Part shown: positions 9,301 to 17,528 of the stretch, in pieces
Layout: the number at the start of each line of letters is the position of its first letter
Position numbering within the stretch: the stretch's first letter is position 1
Source of the DNA: Acidobacteriota bacterium
GTDB taxonomy: Bacteria > Acidobacteriota > Aminicenantia > Aminicenantales > Saccharicenantaceae
Direction: 5' to 3'
NCBI GenBank assembly: GCA_014894455.1
Contig: JADBLN010000063.1
Coordinates: forward strand, 42,913-80,722
Length of the DNA stretch: 37,810 nucleotides
Notes under the pieces: model-generated
The model's database searches: none
What the model was told of the DNA's origin: nothing
Seen by the model: the letters and a program-made list of their open reading frames with translations, nothing else
Position numbers and translations under genes: made by a program

Positions 9301-9660
9301 GCCATCCTCCCGGTAAAATCTGTTCTGGCCAGGGCGAAGACGTCCGCCTATCCACACGCGTCGGACCGCTTTAGATCGAGCGGACACTAACGAGATTATC
9401 GTTTCCGTCGATTCCCCAGTCTAATGGACTTACAAAGCGAGTCCATCATCCGCTCAGGTGGAATGAGGGGTGATTTTTGCCAGGCAGCCATCATCGTCCC
9501 CGATGAGCGGCCCCCTCGGCTCCGGAACGAAAGCTGTCACTCTATCTCAGAAGAGTCGGGAATCGACCTGGCTTTGACTTCCCGAAGAGTTGGCAGACGA
9601 GGCCTAAGTGTCTCAGTTGTGTGAACTGATGCTAACAATAAGAAACAGGATAAAGGGCGG
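9301..9660. other. Gene-free spacer before tRNA-Thr
   Basis: I see no supported gene here. A 66-codon open frame at 9424-9624 has no ribosome site or family signature. At 9598-9620, downstream of the tRNA on its own strand, there is a sequence reading CTGAGACACTTAGGCCTCG. It resembles a CAGAGACTTAGACCTCG stretch beyond the decayed tRNA-Thr copy at about 3959-3976. Confidence 0.5.
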
Positions 9661-9733
9661 AGCCAGCGAGAGGGATCGAACCTCCGACCTGCTGATTACG
9701 AATCAGCTGCTCTACCGACTGAGCTACGCTGGC
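9661..9733 (-). tRNA. tRNA-Thr (anticodon CGT)
   Basis: The reverse strand folds as a full cloverleaf. The 7-bp acceptor GCCAGCG/CGCTGGC, D arm GCTC/GAGC, anticodon stem GCTGA/TCAGC with loop TTCGTAA, and T arm GGAGG-TTCGATC-CCTCT are all fully paired. The anticodon at positions 34-36 is CGT, which reads ACG threonine codons. The discriminator is T73 and CCA is not encoded. Its 3' end points toward the decayed copy at 4009-4050. Confidence 0.95.
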
Positions 9734-9749
9734 TTAGAGGGACTCGGTT

Positions 9750-9778
9750 AAATTAAACGAAACGGCCTGATCTGTCAA
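9750..9778 (-). promoter_or_regulatory. Promoter of tRNA-Thr
   Basis: On the minus strand a perfect -35 TTGACA (9773-9778) is followed after 17 bp by TAATTT (9750-9755). The predicted start lies about 10 bp before the mature 5' end of the tRNA. Confidence 0.55.
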
Positions 9779-9801
9779 ATTAAGCTTGAGGACGCCCCCC
9801 G

Positions 9802-9840
9802 AAAGAAGGGGGACACGTACCGAAAGTACATGTCCCCATC
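9802..9840. repeat. Palindromic intergenic repeat, copy 1
   Basis: GGGGACACGTAC, a 5-base loop and GTACATGTCCCC form a 12-bp stem with one G-T wobble at 9809-9837, flanked by GAAGG and CCTTC-like extensions. It lies between tRNA-Thr and the 3' end of the TonB gene. Related copies occur at 10721, 16146, 22138-22249 and 22334, all in gene-free spacers. Confidence 0.85.
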
Positions 9841-9853
9841 CTTCAGCCCCTCT

Positions 9854-10576
9854 TCACTTTAGGACAAAGCGGACGGTCACGGTGAAGGTCACAGGGCGGG
9901 GCCGGCCGTTGACGACGAGCGGCTCGTAAACCCACTGCCGGACGGCGTCGACCGCGGCCTCGTCGAGGAGCGGGAGCGACCGGAGCACCCGGACACCGGT
10001 GACACGGCCGTAGACATCGGTCGTCGCCTCGAGGATGACGACGCCCTCGACCCTCGCCTGCCGAGCGATCTCCGGGTAGGACGGCTCGACCCTGCGGACG
10101 AGCCTGGGAGGCTTGACATCGCCCGCAGCGCGAACGACGGGCTCGACCGGTTCGCCGACGAGCCGATAGAGCATGCCTCCTTCGAGGTTCGCGGGCAGGC
10201 CCCCGCCCGCTCCGTAATCGACGCCGCCCTCGATCCCGCCCTCGGCGCCGTCGGCGCCCAAGCCCTCCTCGACGATGCCGTCGGGGATGGCGACGGGAGC
10301 GACCCTCCAGCTGCCGACGGCGGCTGCCGCGGGCTTCTTCCCGATGCGCGAGCCGGGGTTCCCGGCCCGGGCTTTCGGCGGCGGAAGCGGCGTCGCGGGC
10401 GGCGCAGGGACGAGGATGACGTTAGTAAAATCGACATCCGGCAGGTCGCCCACCCGAAGCAGCGGGACCGTCACCAGTAGAGCCAGCGCCACCGCGTGAA
10501 CGAGGGCAGCGGCCGGAAGAGCCGCGGCTTTCGTCCGGAAATTCCTGTCCGGGACAAACAACGCGTCTTGGAACAT
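9854..10576 (-). CDS. TonB-family energy transducer
   Basis: The product (240 aa from the ATG at 10576, ribosome site AAAGGAGG) has one N-terminal membrane segment at about residues 20-40, a Pro-rich stretch (LVPAPPATPLPPPKARAG) and a Gly-rich linker. It ends in a TonB C-terminal domain of about 80 residues (PPRLVRRVEPSYPEIARQA, VEGVVILEATTD, AVDAVRQWVYEP, VTFTVTVRFVLK). Such proteins pass energy from ExbB/ExbD to outer-membrane receptors, or serve as structural TonB-like proteins. No ExbB/ExbD genes lie next to it. The domain supports a diderm envelope. The gene is divergent from smc with a 273-bp spacer containing palindromic repeats. Confidence 0.9.
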   Translation of the reverse strand: MFQDALFVPDRNFRTKAAALPAAALVHAVALALLVTVPLLRVGDLPDVDFTNVILVPAPPATPLPPPKARAGNPGSRIGKKPAAAAVGSWRVAPVAIPDGIVEEGLGADGAEGGIEGGVDYGAGGGLPANLEGGMLYRLVGEPVEPVVRAAGDVKPPRLVRRVEPSYPEIARQARVEGVVILEATTDVYGRVTGVRVLRSLPLLDEAAVDAVRQWVYEPLVVNGRPRPVTFTVTVRFVLK

Positions 10577-10666
10577 GTTCGCCTCCTTTCGGCGGATTCC
10601 CGGAAGCTTTCGCTTCCAACATTGATACATTTGGCCGGAGGGGATATTCCGCTATCCGAGCGCCGA

Positions 10667-10767
10667 AAAGAGGGACAGTCCCCCGACCGGGCCGAATATT
10701 CCGCAAGAAGCTGCAAAGAAGGGGGACACGCACCGCTTCGAGAGAAGCGGTACATGTCCCCTCTTTC
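10667..10767. repeat. Palindromic intergenic repeats, copy 2 with a small companion
   Basis: At 10672-10682 GGGACAGTCCC is a short perfect dyad. At 10721-10762 a long hairpin begins with GGGGACACGCACCGCTTC and returns through GAAGCGG and TACATGTCCCC, flanked by AAAGAA and TCTTT. The outer arm belongs to the same family as the copies at 9809 and 16146, while the inner stem is unique. It lies about 90 bp before smc, in the divergent TonB-smc spacer. Confidence 0.8.
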
Positions 10768-10849
10768 AAAATCGGGGCGAATCGCATACAATACCCCTCT
10801 TGTTCGACCGCGAGGTTGGACCCATTCGACCGAAAGCGCCACGACAACC

Positions 10850-13800
10850 ATGAACATGATCATCAAGAAGCTCGAGTTGCAGGGATTCAAGTCCTTCGCC
10901 GACAGGACGAAGATCGTTTTCCACCCCGGCATCACGGCCATCGTCGGCCCTAACGGTACGGGCAAGAGCAACCTCGTCGACGCCATGCTCTGGGTCCTCG
11001 GCGGGCACCGCCAGAAAAACGTGCGCGGCGACCGGACCGAGGACGTCATCTTCAGCGGGAACACCAAGAAGCCCGCCCTGAACATGGCCGACGCGGTCCT
11101 GACCCTGGTCAGCGAAGAGGAAGAGCTCGTCGTATCGCACCGAGCCTTCCGCTCCGGAGAGAGCGAATACCGGATGAACGGCAAGTCCGTCCGCCTCAAG
11201 GACATCCAGGACGAGCTCTGGAGACACGCCATCGGCGAGAAGGAATACTTCGTCATCGAGCAAGGCTCGATCGGCAACTTCGTCACCTCCAAGCCGATCG
11301 AGAAGAGAGCGTTCATCGAGGAGGCCGCCGGCACGGCCTACTATAAGGACAAGAGGCGCCAGGCCCAGTCGAAGCTCGACAGCACCGGGCAGAACCTCAT
11401 CCGCCTCGAAGACATCATCATCGAGGTCGAGAAGGCGAAAAACTCTCTCCAACGCCAGGCCCAGGCCGCCAACCGCTACCGGCGCCTGCGCGAGCGCATC
11501 CGGGAGCTGACCTCCCACCACTACCAGAGAAAACTCGTCCTGCTCGAGAATTCCCAAGGCGAGGCCACCGCTCTTTACGAGGACGGTCTCCTCCGCGAAC
11601 GGGACGTCACGGCCCGCCTGCGGAGCGAGGAGAAGGACGCGGCGGCGCGGCGGAAGGAGCTCTGGGACCTGGAGAAGGGCCTCAAAGAGAGCCAGGAAAA
11701 GCTCTTCGGCCTGAAGTCCCACGTCGCCCGGGTCGAGAGCGACATCGAACGCGAATCGAAAAGGGTCGAGTTTTTCGAGGAGAAGAAAAAGCGCGCCGAG
11801 AGCGACCGCGACGAGCTCCTCGAAGACGTCCTCAACCTGACCCGGGAGTTCGAAGATCTCAAGGCAAGGCTCGGCGGTTTCGAGGAAACGCTTGGGACGA
11901 ACCGGTCCGACGTCGTCCGCGCCGAGGCGAACCTCGAGGCCGCGCGCGAAGCCCGGTTCGTCGAGGAAAAGGGCATCGAGCGCCTGCGCGGCGAATACCT
12001 TCAGGCGCTGCAGGGCCTGACGGAGGCCAAGAACGAAAGCGTCAGGACCGACAAGGAGATCGAACTCCTCAGCCGGCAGGAGGAGAAGCTCGCGGCCCAG
12101 ATCGGCGAGCAGACCGGACTCCTCGTCGAGACCACGGACCGGACGGATGTTCTCGAACGGGACATCGCGGAGCACCGCGACCTCCGGCAAACCCTGGTCG
12201 GCGGAGCGGAGGACGTCAAGACGGCGCTCGGCTCCCTGCGTTCTTCCTTGGAAGAAACCCGGCACCGGCTCGAAGCGCTGAAAACGCGGCGGGACGAATC
12301 CGCCTACCATCTCCAGGCCCTCCGCAAGATCGACGAAAAAGAGCGCGGCGAGTCCCCGGCCGACGAAATCCCCGGCGGGCTGGGCATCCTGGCCGACCTC
12401 ATCCGGACGAACCCGGAGAACGCCCTCCTCTTCGACACGTTCTGGCGGGAGGGGGCCAGATCCCGCGTCGTCCCGGTTGAGGAATTCCTGAAGGGCCTTC
12501 CCGAGGGCCTGCGCGGGAACTACCTCCTCATCCCGGCCACGGCCAGGCCGGCCATCCCCGAGGAGGTCCTGGGCCGCCCCGGAGTCATCGGGCTGCTCAA
12601 GAGCCTCATCGAACCCGACGACCGCCTCAAGGACCGACTGTCCGGCCTTGAGGACGCCGTCATCGTCAGGGACGCCGGCGAAGCGGTCCGGGCCTGGGTC
12701 GAGCATCCCGAGCTGAACTTCCTGACGCCCTCGGGCGACCTGCTCTTGTCTTCCGGGCTCCTCCGGCTCGGCGAGAAAGCCGAAGGCGCGATCGCCCTGG
12801 CCTCGGAGATGCGCCGGCTCGAGGCCGAGATCGCCCGTTTCGAGTCCGAATCCGCCCCTATCGCCGCCGACCTCGAAGAAAAGCAGATGGGCATCGGGGC
12901 GCTCGAGGTCGAGCTCGCGGGCGTCCGCGAAAACCTCGAGCGGGCGGAGCGCGTCCTCCAGGACCGGGAGCGCGAACACCGCTACGGGCTCGGCGAGAAC
13001 GAAAGGATCCGGACGACACAGACGCTCCTCGGCCGCGAGCTCGACCTTCTGCGCGACGAGAGAGGGCGGCTCGGCGAGACCCTCCTCAGCGCGGGCGAAG
13101 GCCTGTCCCTCCGCGAGTCCGAAGCCCGGTCGCTCAAGGAAAGGATCGAAGCGAGGGAGACGGCCCTGACCGCCCTCGCGGCCGAAGCCGCCGGGCTCGA
13201 ACGCCTCTTCTTCGAAACGAAGGCCGGTCTCGACCTCGTCCAGGAAAAGATGAACGGCCTCGGCGACCAGATGCGGACGACCGAGAAACGGAAGGAGGCC
13301 GCGACGGCCAAGATCCAGCAGCTCGAGACCGACGCCTGGCGCAGCGAGGAGGACAAGGCCCGGCTCCGCGACGAGATCCTGGCCCTCCGGGAAAGCGCCA
13401 AGACCCTCGGCGAAGAGCGCCTCCGGGCCGAGGTCGGGCTGGAGGCGACGGAAGACGAACTCGAGCAGGTCCGCAAGGCCCTCGAACGGTCCGAGACAGT
13501 CGTCCAGAAAACCCGGGAAGAGGAAGAGGCGGCCAAGGACGAGCGGGTTAGGCACGAGATCCGCAAGGCCGAGGTCGAGCGCGACCTGGTCAACCTCGAC
13601 GAAATGTGCTGGCAGGAGCTCAAGAAAACCCTGGCCGAGCTCCGGGCGGAGGCCAAGTCCGCCGGCGAGACCGCTCCCGCGGCCGTCCCCGCCGGCGACC
13701 AGGAAGCTGTGGAGCTGGCCGAAGAAGACGCCGAGGATGCCGACGCCGAGGCTTCCGGGCCGGCGGACAAGACCGGCCTGCCGGGCGAGGCCGTCAAGTC

Positions 13801-14521
13801 CCGGCGGACTGCGAAGAAATGGCAGCCCATCGCCGGGATGGCCGACGACGAGGTCGAAAAAGAGCTCGACGAATCGCGCGAGACCCTCGGCCGCTTCAAG
13901 GCGGTCAACCTCATGGCCGAGGAGGAATACTTCGAACAGAAGAAACGCTTCGATTTCCTCTTCGAGCAGCGCCGCGACCTCCGGGACTCCATCGCCTCCA
14001 CCGAGGAGGCCATCCGCAAGATCGACGAGGAGAGCAAGACCCAGTTCCTCAAGGCCCTGGAGGAGGTCAACAAGAACTTCCAGGAGATCTTCGCGGCCCT
14101 CTTCAAGGGCGGCAACGCCGAGGTCAAACTCCTCGAGCCGGACAACCCCCTGGAGAGCGGCGTCGAGATCGTCGCCCAGCCGCCGGGCAAGCGCGTCCAG
14201 AACCTCAACCTGCTCTCCGGCGGCGAGAAATCCCTGACCAGCCTGGCGTTCCTGTTCGCCCTCTTCCGCTACCGGCCCTCGCCCTTCTGTTTCCTGGACG
14301 AAGTGGACGCCGCCCTCGACGACGTCAACCTGGCCCGCTTCCTCGAGCTCCTGAAGACGATCAAGCACCAGACCCAGTTCATCCTCATCACCCACAACTA
14401 CAAGACGATGGAAGTGGCCGACTACATCTACGGCACGACCATGTCCGAGCCCAACATGACCAAGCTCCTGTCGGTAAAGCTCGAGAAAAAAATCGGCAAA
14501 GAACCGAACAATTTGTTATGA
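10850..14521 (+). CDS. smc: Chromosome segregation protein SMC
   Basis: This is a full-length bacterial SMC of 1223 residues, the ATPase that with ScpA/ScpB organises and segregates the chromosome. The N-terminal head has Walker A GPNGTGKS at about 33-40. A coiled coil leads to the hinge near residues 505-660 (GGLGILADLIRTNPENALLF...), and a second coil returns to the C-terminal head with the ABC signature LLSGGEKS at about 1121 and Walker B FLDEVDAAL near 1150. An acidic, low-complexity insert (ELAEEDAEDADAEASG) sits in the second coil at about 950-965 and explains part of the slightly long length. The start is the first of two close ATGs (10850, 10856) that precede the conserved LELQGFKSF. 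No strong ribosome site is visible, so the exact start is uncertain. scpA and scpB are not in the window. Confidence 0.95.
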   Translation: MNMIIKKLELQGFKSFADRTKIVFHPGITAIVGPNGTGKSNLVDAMLWVLGGHRQKNVRGDRTEDVIFSGNTKKPALNMADAVLTLVSEEEELVVSHRAFRSGESEYRMNGKSVRLKDIQDELWRHAIGEKEYFVIEQGSIGNFVTSKPIEKRAFIEEAAGTAYYKDKRRQAQSKLDSTGQNLIRLEDIIIEVEKAKNSLQRQAQAANRYRRLRERIRELTSHHYQRKLVLLENSQGEATALYEDGLLRERDVTARLRSEEKDAAARRKELWDLEKGLKESQEKLFGLKSHVARVESDIERESKRVEFFEEKKKRAESDRDELLEDVLNLTREFEDLKARLGGFEETLGTNRSDVVRAEANLEAAREARFVEEKGIERLRGEYLQALQGLTEAKNESVRTDKEIELLSRQEEKLAAQIGEQTGLLVETTDRTDVLERDIAEHRDLRQTLVGGAEDVKTALGSLRSSLEETRHRLEALKTRRDESAYHLQALRKIDEKERGESPADEIPGGLGILADLIRTNPENALLFDTFWREGARSRVVPVEEFLKGLPEGLRGNYLLIPATARPAIPEEVLGRPGVIGLLKSLIEPDDRLKDRLSGLEDAVIVRDAGEAVRAWVEHPELNFLTPSGDLLLSSGLLRLGEKAEGAIALASEMRRLEAEIARFESESAPIAADLEEKQMGIGALEVELAGVRENLERAERVLQDREREHRYGLGENERIRTTQTLLGRELDLLRDERGRLGETLLSAGEGLSLRESEARSLKERIEARETALTALAAEAAGLERLFFETKAGLDLVQEKMNGLGDQMRTTEKRKEAATAKIQQLETDAWRSEEDKARLRDEILALRESAKTLGEERLRAEVGLEATEDELEQVRKALERSETVVQKTREEEEAAKDERVRHEIRKAEVERDLVNLDEMCWQELKKTLAELRAEAKSAGETAPAAVPAGDQEAVELAEEDAEDADAEASGPADKTGLPGEAVKSRRTAKKWQPIAGMADDEVEKELDESRETLGRFKAVNLMAEEEYFEQKKRFDFLFEQRRDLRDSIASTEEAIRKIDEESKTQFLKALEEVNKNFQEIFAALFKGGNAEVKLLEPDNPLESGVEIVAQPPGKRVQNLNLLSGGEKSLTSLAFLFALFRYRPSPFCFLDEVDAALDDVNLARFLELLKTIKHQTQFILITHNYKTMEVADYIYGTTMSEPNMTKLLSVKLEKKIGKEPNNLL

Positions 14522-14556
14522 TAGCGCCGGTCAAACCGGACGTGTAGGAGGGCGGC

Positions 14557-16026
14557 ATGTCGAGCTATCTCATCATCATCCTCATCTATCTTCTCGCCTT
14601 GACGGTCCTGAACTTCGTTCGATCCAGGAAGATCAAAAGCCAGGAACAGTTCATGGTCGCCGGACGGAGCCTCAAGTGGCAGGTCATGGTCTTCACCCTG
14701 ATCTGCACCTGGATCGGCTCCGGGACGTTCATCAGCGGCGCGGAGTTCGCTTCGAAGGCCGGGTTCTCGGCCCTCTGGCTGGCCGCCGGGGCCTGGGTGG
14801 GGATCATCCTCATCTATTTCCTCGCCGCCAAGATCCACACCTTCGGGCAGTACACGGTTGGCGACGTCCTCGAGGTCCGCTACGGGCCGGCGGCCCGACT
14901 TTTCGGGGCCGTCGCCCTGATCCTGTCGTTCGTCTCCATCGTCTCCTACCAGTTCGTCGCCGGCGGCTTTATCCTCAACGTCATCACCGACGGCAAGATC
15001 TCCGAAGCGACGGGCACGTTCATCGCCGCCGCCTTCGTCATTCTCTTCACGGCCCTGGGCGGCATGGTCGCCATCGCCTACACCGACCTGCCGAACGGCA
15101 TCATCATCGTTCTGGCCTGCCTCCTGGCCGTGCCTTTCGTCGTCACCGCCTCGGGCGGCCTGCCGGCGGCCAAGGCGGCCCTGGAGCCGGGCTATTTCGC
15201 CGTCGTCAACACCCAGTTCGGCGTCCACCCCTGGCTCAAGGCTATCGGCTACTTCCTGTCGACGATGTTCCTCCTCCTGGGCGTGCAGAGCATGTACCAG
15301 AAATTCTACAGCGCCAAGTCGGGCAAGGACGCCAAAAAGGCCGTCGCCTGGTGGACCGTCGGGACGATATTCGTCGAGACGATCGTCGTCGTCATCGCCG
15401 TCTTCGCCTTCAGCAAGCTCAAAGGCCAGATCGACCTGAGCGTGCCCAAAGCCGGCGGCAAGGTTGTCCTGATGGCGGCCAAACAGCTCGTCCCCTTCCC
15501 CGTCGGCGTTCTGCTCCTCGCCGCGGCCTGCGCCGTGGTCATCTCCACGGGCATGAACTACCTCCTCTCCCCCTCGACGACGGTCATGCGCGACATCTAT
15601 CAGCGCTTCATAAAGAAAAACGCCGACCCGAAGAAGATGGTCGCCCTCCAGAAGGTCTTCATCGTCGCCATCGGCGTGCTGGCTTTCCTGCTGGCCACCC
15701 AGCTCAAGTCCGTCCTGGAGATGAGCTTCTTCGCCTACACGATCTACGGCGTCGCCATCACCCCGGCCCTCATCGCCGCGCTGGCCTGGAAGCGGGTGAC
15801 CCGGGCGGGCGGCCTGGCCTCGATCATATCGGGCACGGTCGTCTGTCTCGCCTTCTTCGCCCTGTCCAAAATCCCGGGCATACCGGCCCCCGACGGCGAC
15901 CCCTGGGGCATCCCGATCATCTACCCGTCGCTCATCGCCTCGCTCGGCGCGCTCGTCATCGTCAGCCTTCTCACCCCTAAGCCCAAACCGGAAGAATTAG
16001 AGAAATTCTTCCCGAAATCCAAATAA
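14557..16026 (+). CDS. Sodium:solute symporter (SSS family)
   Basis: The 489-residue protein is very hydrophobic, with roughly 13 transmembrane helices, and fits the SSS (LeuT-fold) family that uses a sodium gradient to take up sugars, amino acids, organic acids or vitamins. The early QEQFMVAGRSLKWQVMVFT and GSGTFISGAEFASKAGFSALW segments are typical of the first helices and the sodium site. The substrate cannot be assigned. A strong TAGGAGG ribosome site precedes the ATG. It begins 35 bp after smc on the same strand and could be co-transcribed, although no functional link is apparent. Confidence 0.9.
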   Translation: MSSYLIIILIYLLALTVLNFVRSRKIKSQEQFMVAGRSLKWQVMVFTLICTWIGSGTFISGAEFASKAGFSALWLAAGAWVGIILIYFLAAKIHTFGQYTVGDVLEVRYGPAARLFGAVALILSFVSIVSYQFVAGGFILNVITDGKISEATGTFIAAAFVILFTALGGMVAIAYTDLPNGIIIVLACLLAVPFVVTASGGLPAAKAALEPGYFAVVNTQFGVHPWLKAIGYFLSTMFLLLGVQSMYQKFYSAKSGKDAKKAVAWWTVGTIFVETIVVVIAVFAFSKLKGQIDLSVPKAGGKVVLMAAKQLVPFPVGVLLLAAACAVVISTGMNYLLSPSTTVMRDIYQRFIKKNADPKKMVALQKVFIVAIGVLAFLLATQLKSVLEMSFFAYTIYGVAITPALIAALAWKRVTRAGGLASIISGTVVCLAFFALSKIPGIPAPDGDPWGIPIIYPSLIASLGALVIVSLLTPKPKPEELEKFFPKSK

Positions 16027-16142
16027 GGAGCGGCGGGGAGCGGCAGGGAGCGGAGTCCTCGAAGCGACCGATAAAAGCGCGACGGAGCAACTCAGAGGCG
16101 CGCTTTTAGGAAATATCTGCATAGAGTGTTAGCTTTAGGATC

Positions 16143-16209
16143 AGAAGGGGGACACGTACCGAAGGTACATGTCCCCGATTTATTTAAGGTACATGTCCCC
16201 GATTTATTT
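16143..16209. repeat. Palindromic intergenic repeat, copy 3 with tandem half-unit
   Basis: The hairpin GGGGACACGTACC, 3-base loop, GGTACATGTCCCC lies at about 16147-16176. Its right arm with following sequence (AAGGTACATGTCCCC plus GATTTATTT) is duplicated in tandem as two 24-bp units at 16162-16185 and 16186-16209, ending in a T-run. The copy lies between the symporter and the deacetylase gene. The T-run suggests it may also end transcription of the symporter. Confidence 0.85.
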
Positions 16210-16278
16210 TTTCCCTAAGTGGCCGATGGGAAAAGGGCTGAGGGTATCGTCGGAGGGAGCATAAAGCGGTTATTTAGC

Positions 16279-16306
16279 CGTCATGGGCCGGGGCAGGCCC
16301 ATGACG
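16279..16306. repeat. 11-bp perfect inverted repeat upstream of the deacetylase
   Basis: CGTCATGGGCC (16279-16289) and GGCCCATGACG (16296-16306) flank a 6-base loop. It is not followed by a T-run, so it is not a standard terminator. It lies 65 bp before the deacetylase start and could be an operator. The rest of 16027-16371 holds short GGAGCGGC repeats and no gene. Confidence 0.6.
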
Positions 16307-16371
16307 ACGTAAAAATCACCGCAGCGGACGAAGACGATGCCCGAAGACCCTCAACGGCCGACTGAGGTAAA

Positions 16372-17406
16372 ATGACAACAGGCGTGGTGTCGGACAAACG
16401 CTTCATGGACCATGACATGGGCGCCTCCCACGTCGAATCCCCGCGCCGGGTCGAGGTCCTCAACCGAATGCTCGAGGAGGACCCGCCCGTCCCCTATCTC
16501 GCCATCGAGCCCCGGCCCGCGACCGACGAAGAAGTGGGCTGGGTGCACGAGCGAGGTTACATCGACCTCGTCCGGTCCACGGCGGGCAAGACCGTTCCCC
16601 TGGACATGGATACGATCGCAGGCCCAAAGACCTTCGCAACCGCCCTTCTCGCCACGGGAGGCTTCCTCAAGTCGCTCGACCTGATCATGGACCGGGCCGT
16701 GCGCAACGCCTTCGCCCTCGTCCGGCCGCCCGGCCACCACGCCGAAGCGTCCCAGGCCCTGGGTTTCTGCTTCTTCAACAACGTCGCCGTCGGCGCCGAG
16801 CACCTCGTCCGGAACCACGGCCTGCGGCGGGTCCTCGTCGTCGACTGGGACCTCCACCACGGCAACGGGACCGAGCACGTGTTCTACGCTCGCCGCGACG
16901 TGATGTACTTTTCGACCCATCAGATCCCCCTCTACCCGGGCACGGGGGCCGTCCGGTCCTTCGGTCGCGACGACGGCTACGGCTACAACCTCAACGTCCC
17001 CCTGCTCGCGGGCAAGGGCGACGCCGATTATCTCCACATCTTCGAGAGGATCCTGGCTCCGGTCGCCGCCCAGTTCAAGCCCGAGTTCATCCTCGTGAGC
17101 GCCGGCTTCGACATTGCCGCCGGAGACCCTCTCGGAGGGATGGCAGTGACGCCGGCCGGGTTCGGGCTCCTGACAGCGTCCCTCCTGGCCATGGCCGAGC
17201 GGACCGCGGCGGGCCGGCTGGCCCTGGTCCTCGAGGGCGGCTACGACCTCCGGGCCCTCCGGGACGGCGTCCGGGAAGTCCTGAAGACGCTCGCTGGGAG
17301 GGACAGCCCCGGCCCGGCCCGGCTTACGGCCTCCAAGACTCTCAGGGCCGAACTCGAGTATCCCCTTCTCACCTTCCGCAGGACGTGGGACATCCCGGCC
17401 GCTTGA
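16372..17406 (+). CDS. Histone-deacetylase-family (AcuC-like) enzyme
   Basis: The 344-residue protein belongs to the arginase/deacetylase fold family, zinc enzymes that remove acetyl groups from lysines, polyamines or other amines. The signature residues are in place: RPPGHHA with His122-His123, DWDLHHGNGT with zinc ligands Asp160 and His162, SAGFD with ligand Asp247, and EGGYD carrying the catalytic-pocket tyrosine. Bacterial members include acetoin-utilisation AcuC and acetylpolyamine deacetylases; the substrate here is unknown. A GAGGT ribosome site precedes the ATG. The FecR-like gene starts 122 bp downstream with its own promoter. Confidence 0.9.
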   Translation: MTTGVVSDKRFMDHDMGASHVESPRRVEVLNRMLEEDPPVPYLAIEPRPATDEEVGWVHERGYIDLVRSTAGKTVPLDMDTIAGPKTFATALLATGGFLKSLDLIMDRAVRNAFALVRPPGHHAEASQALGFCFFNNVAVGAEHLVRNHGLRRVLVVDWDLHHGNGTEHVFYARRDVMYFSTHQIPLYPGTGAVRSFGRDDGYGYNLNVPLLAGKGDADYLHIFERILAPVAAQFKPEFILVSAGFDIAAGDPLGGMAVTPAGFGLLTASLLAMAERTAAGRLALVLEGGYDLRALRDGVREVLKTLAGRDSPGPARLTASKTLRAELEYPLLTFRRTWDIPAA

Positions 17407-17482
17407 GTGTCCTCCGTCTGGAAAACCGTCATCTGGATAGGACAATTTCCGCCTGGTCTCCGCGCTTTTTCAGGGGAGCGCC

Positions 17483-17500
17483 TTGGCATAGTTCTTGCAT
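17483..17500 (+). promoter_or_regulatory. Sigma-54 (-24/-12) promoter for the FecR-like gene
   Basis: TTGGCATAGTTCTTGCAT contains the -24 element TGGCAT and the -12 element TTGCA, separated by AGTTC. The GG and GC dinucleotides are spaced as in the consensus TGGCACN5TTGCA, with one mismatch. Transcription would start near 17510, about 19 bases before the ATG. A sigma-54 promoter implies control by an activator ATPase whose gene is not in this window. Confidence 0.65.
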
Positions 17501-17528
17501 AAAGATATTGGCGTATAGGAGAACGACC

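Noticed and set aside
10766-14395. A 1209-codon open frame antisense to smc
   Set aside because: It mirrors the GC-rich codon pattern of smc, has no family signature and very biased composition. It is a shadow frame.
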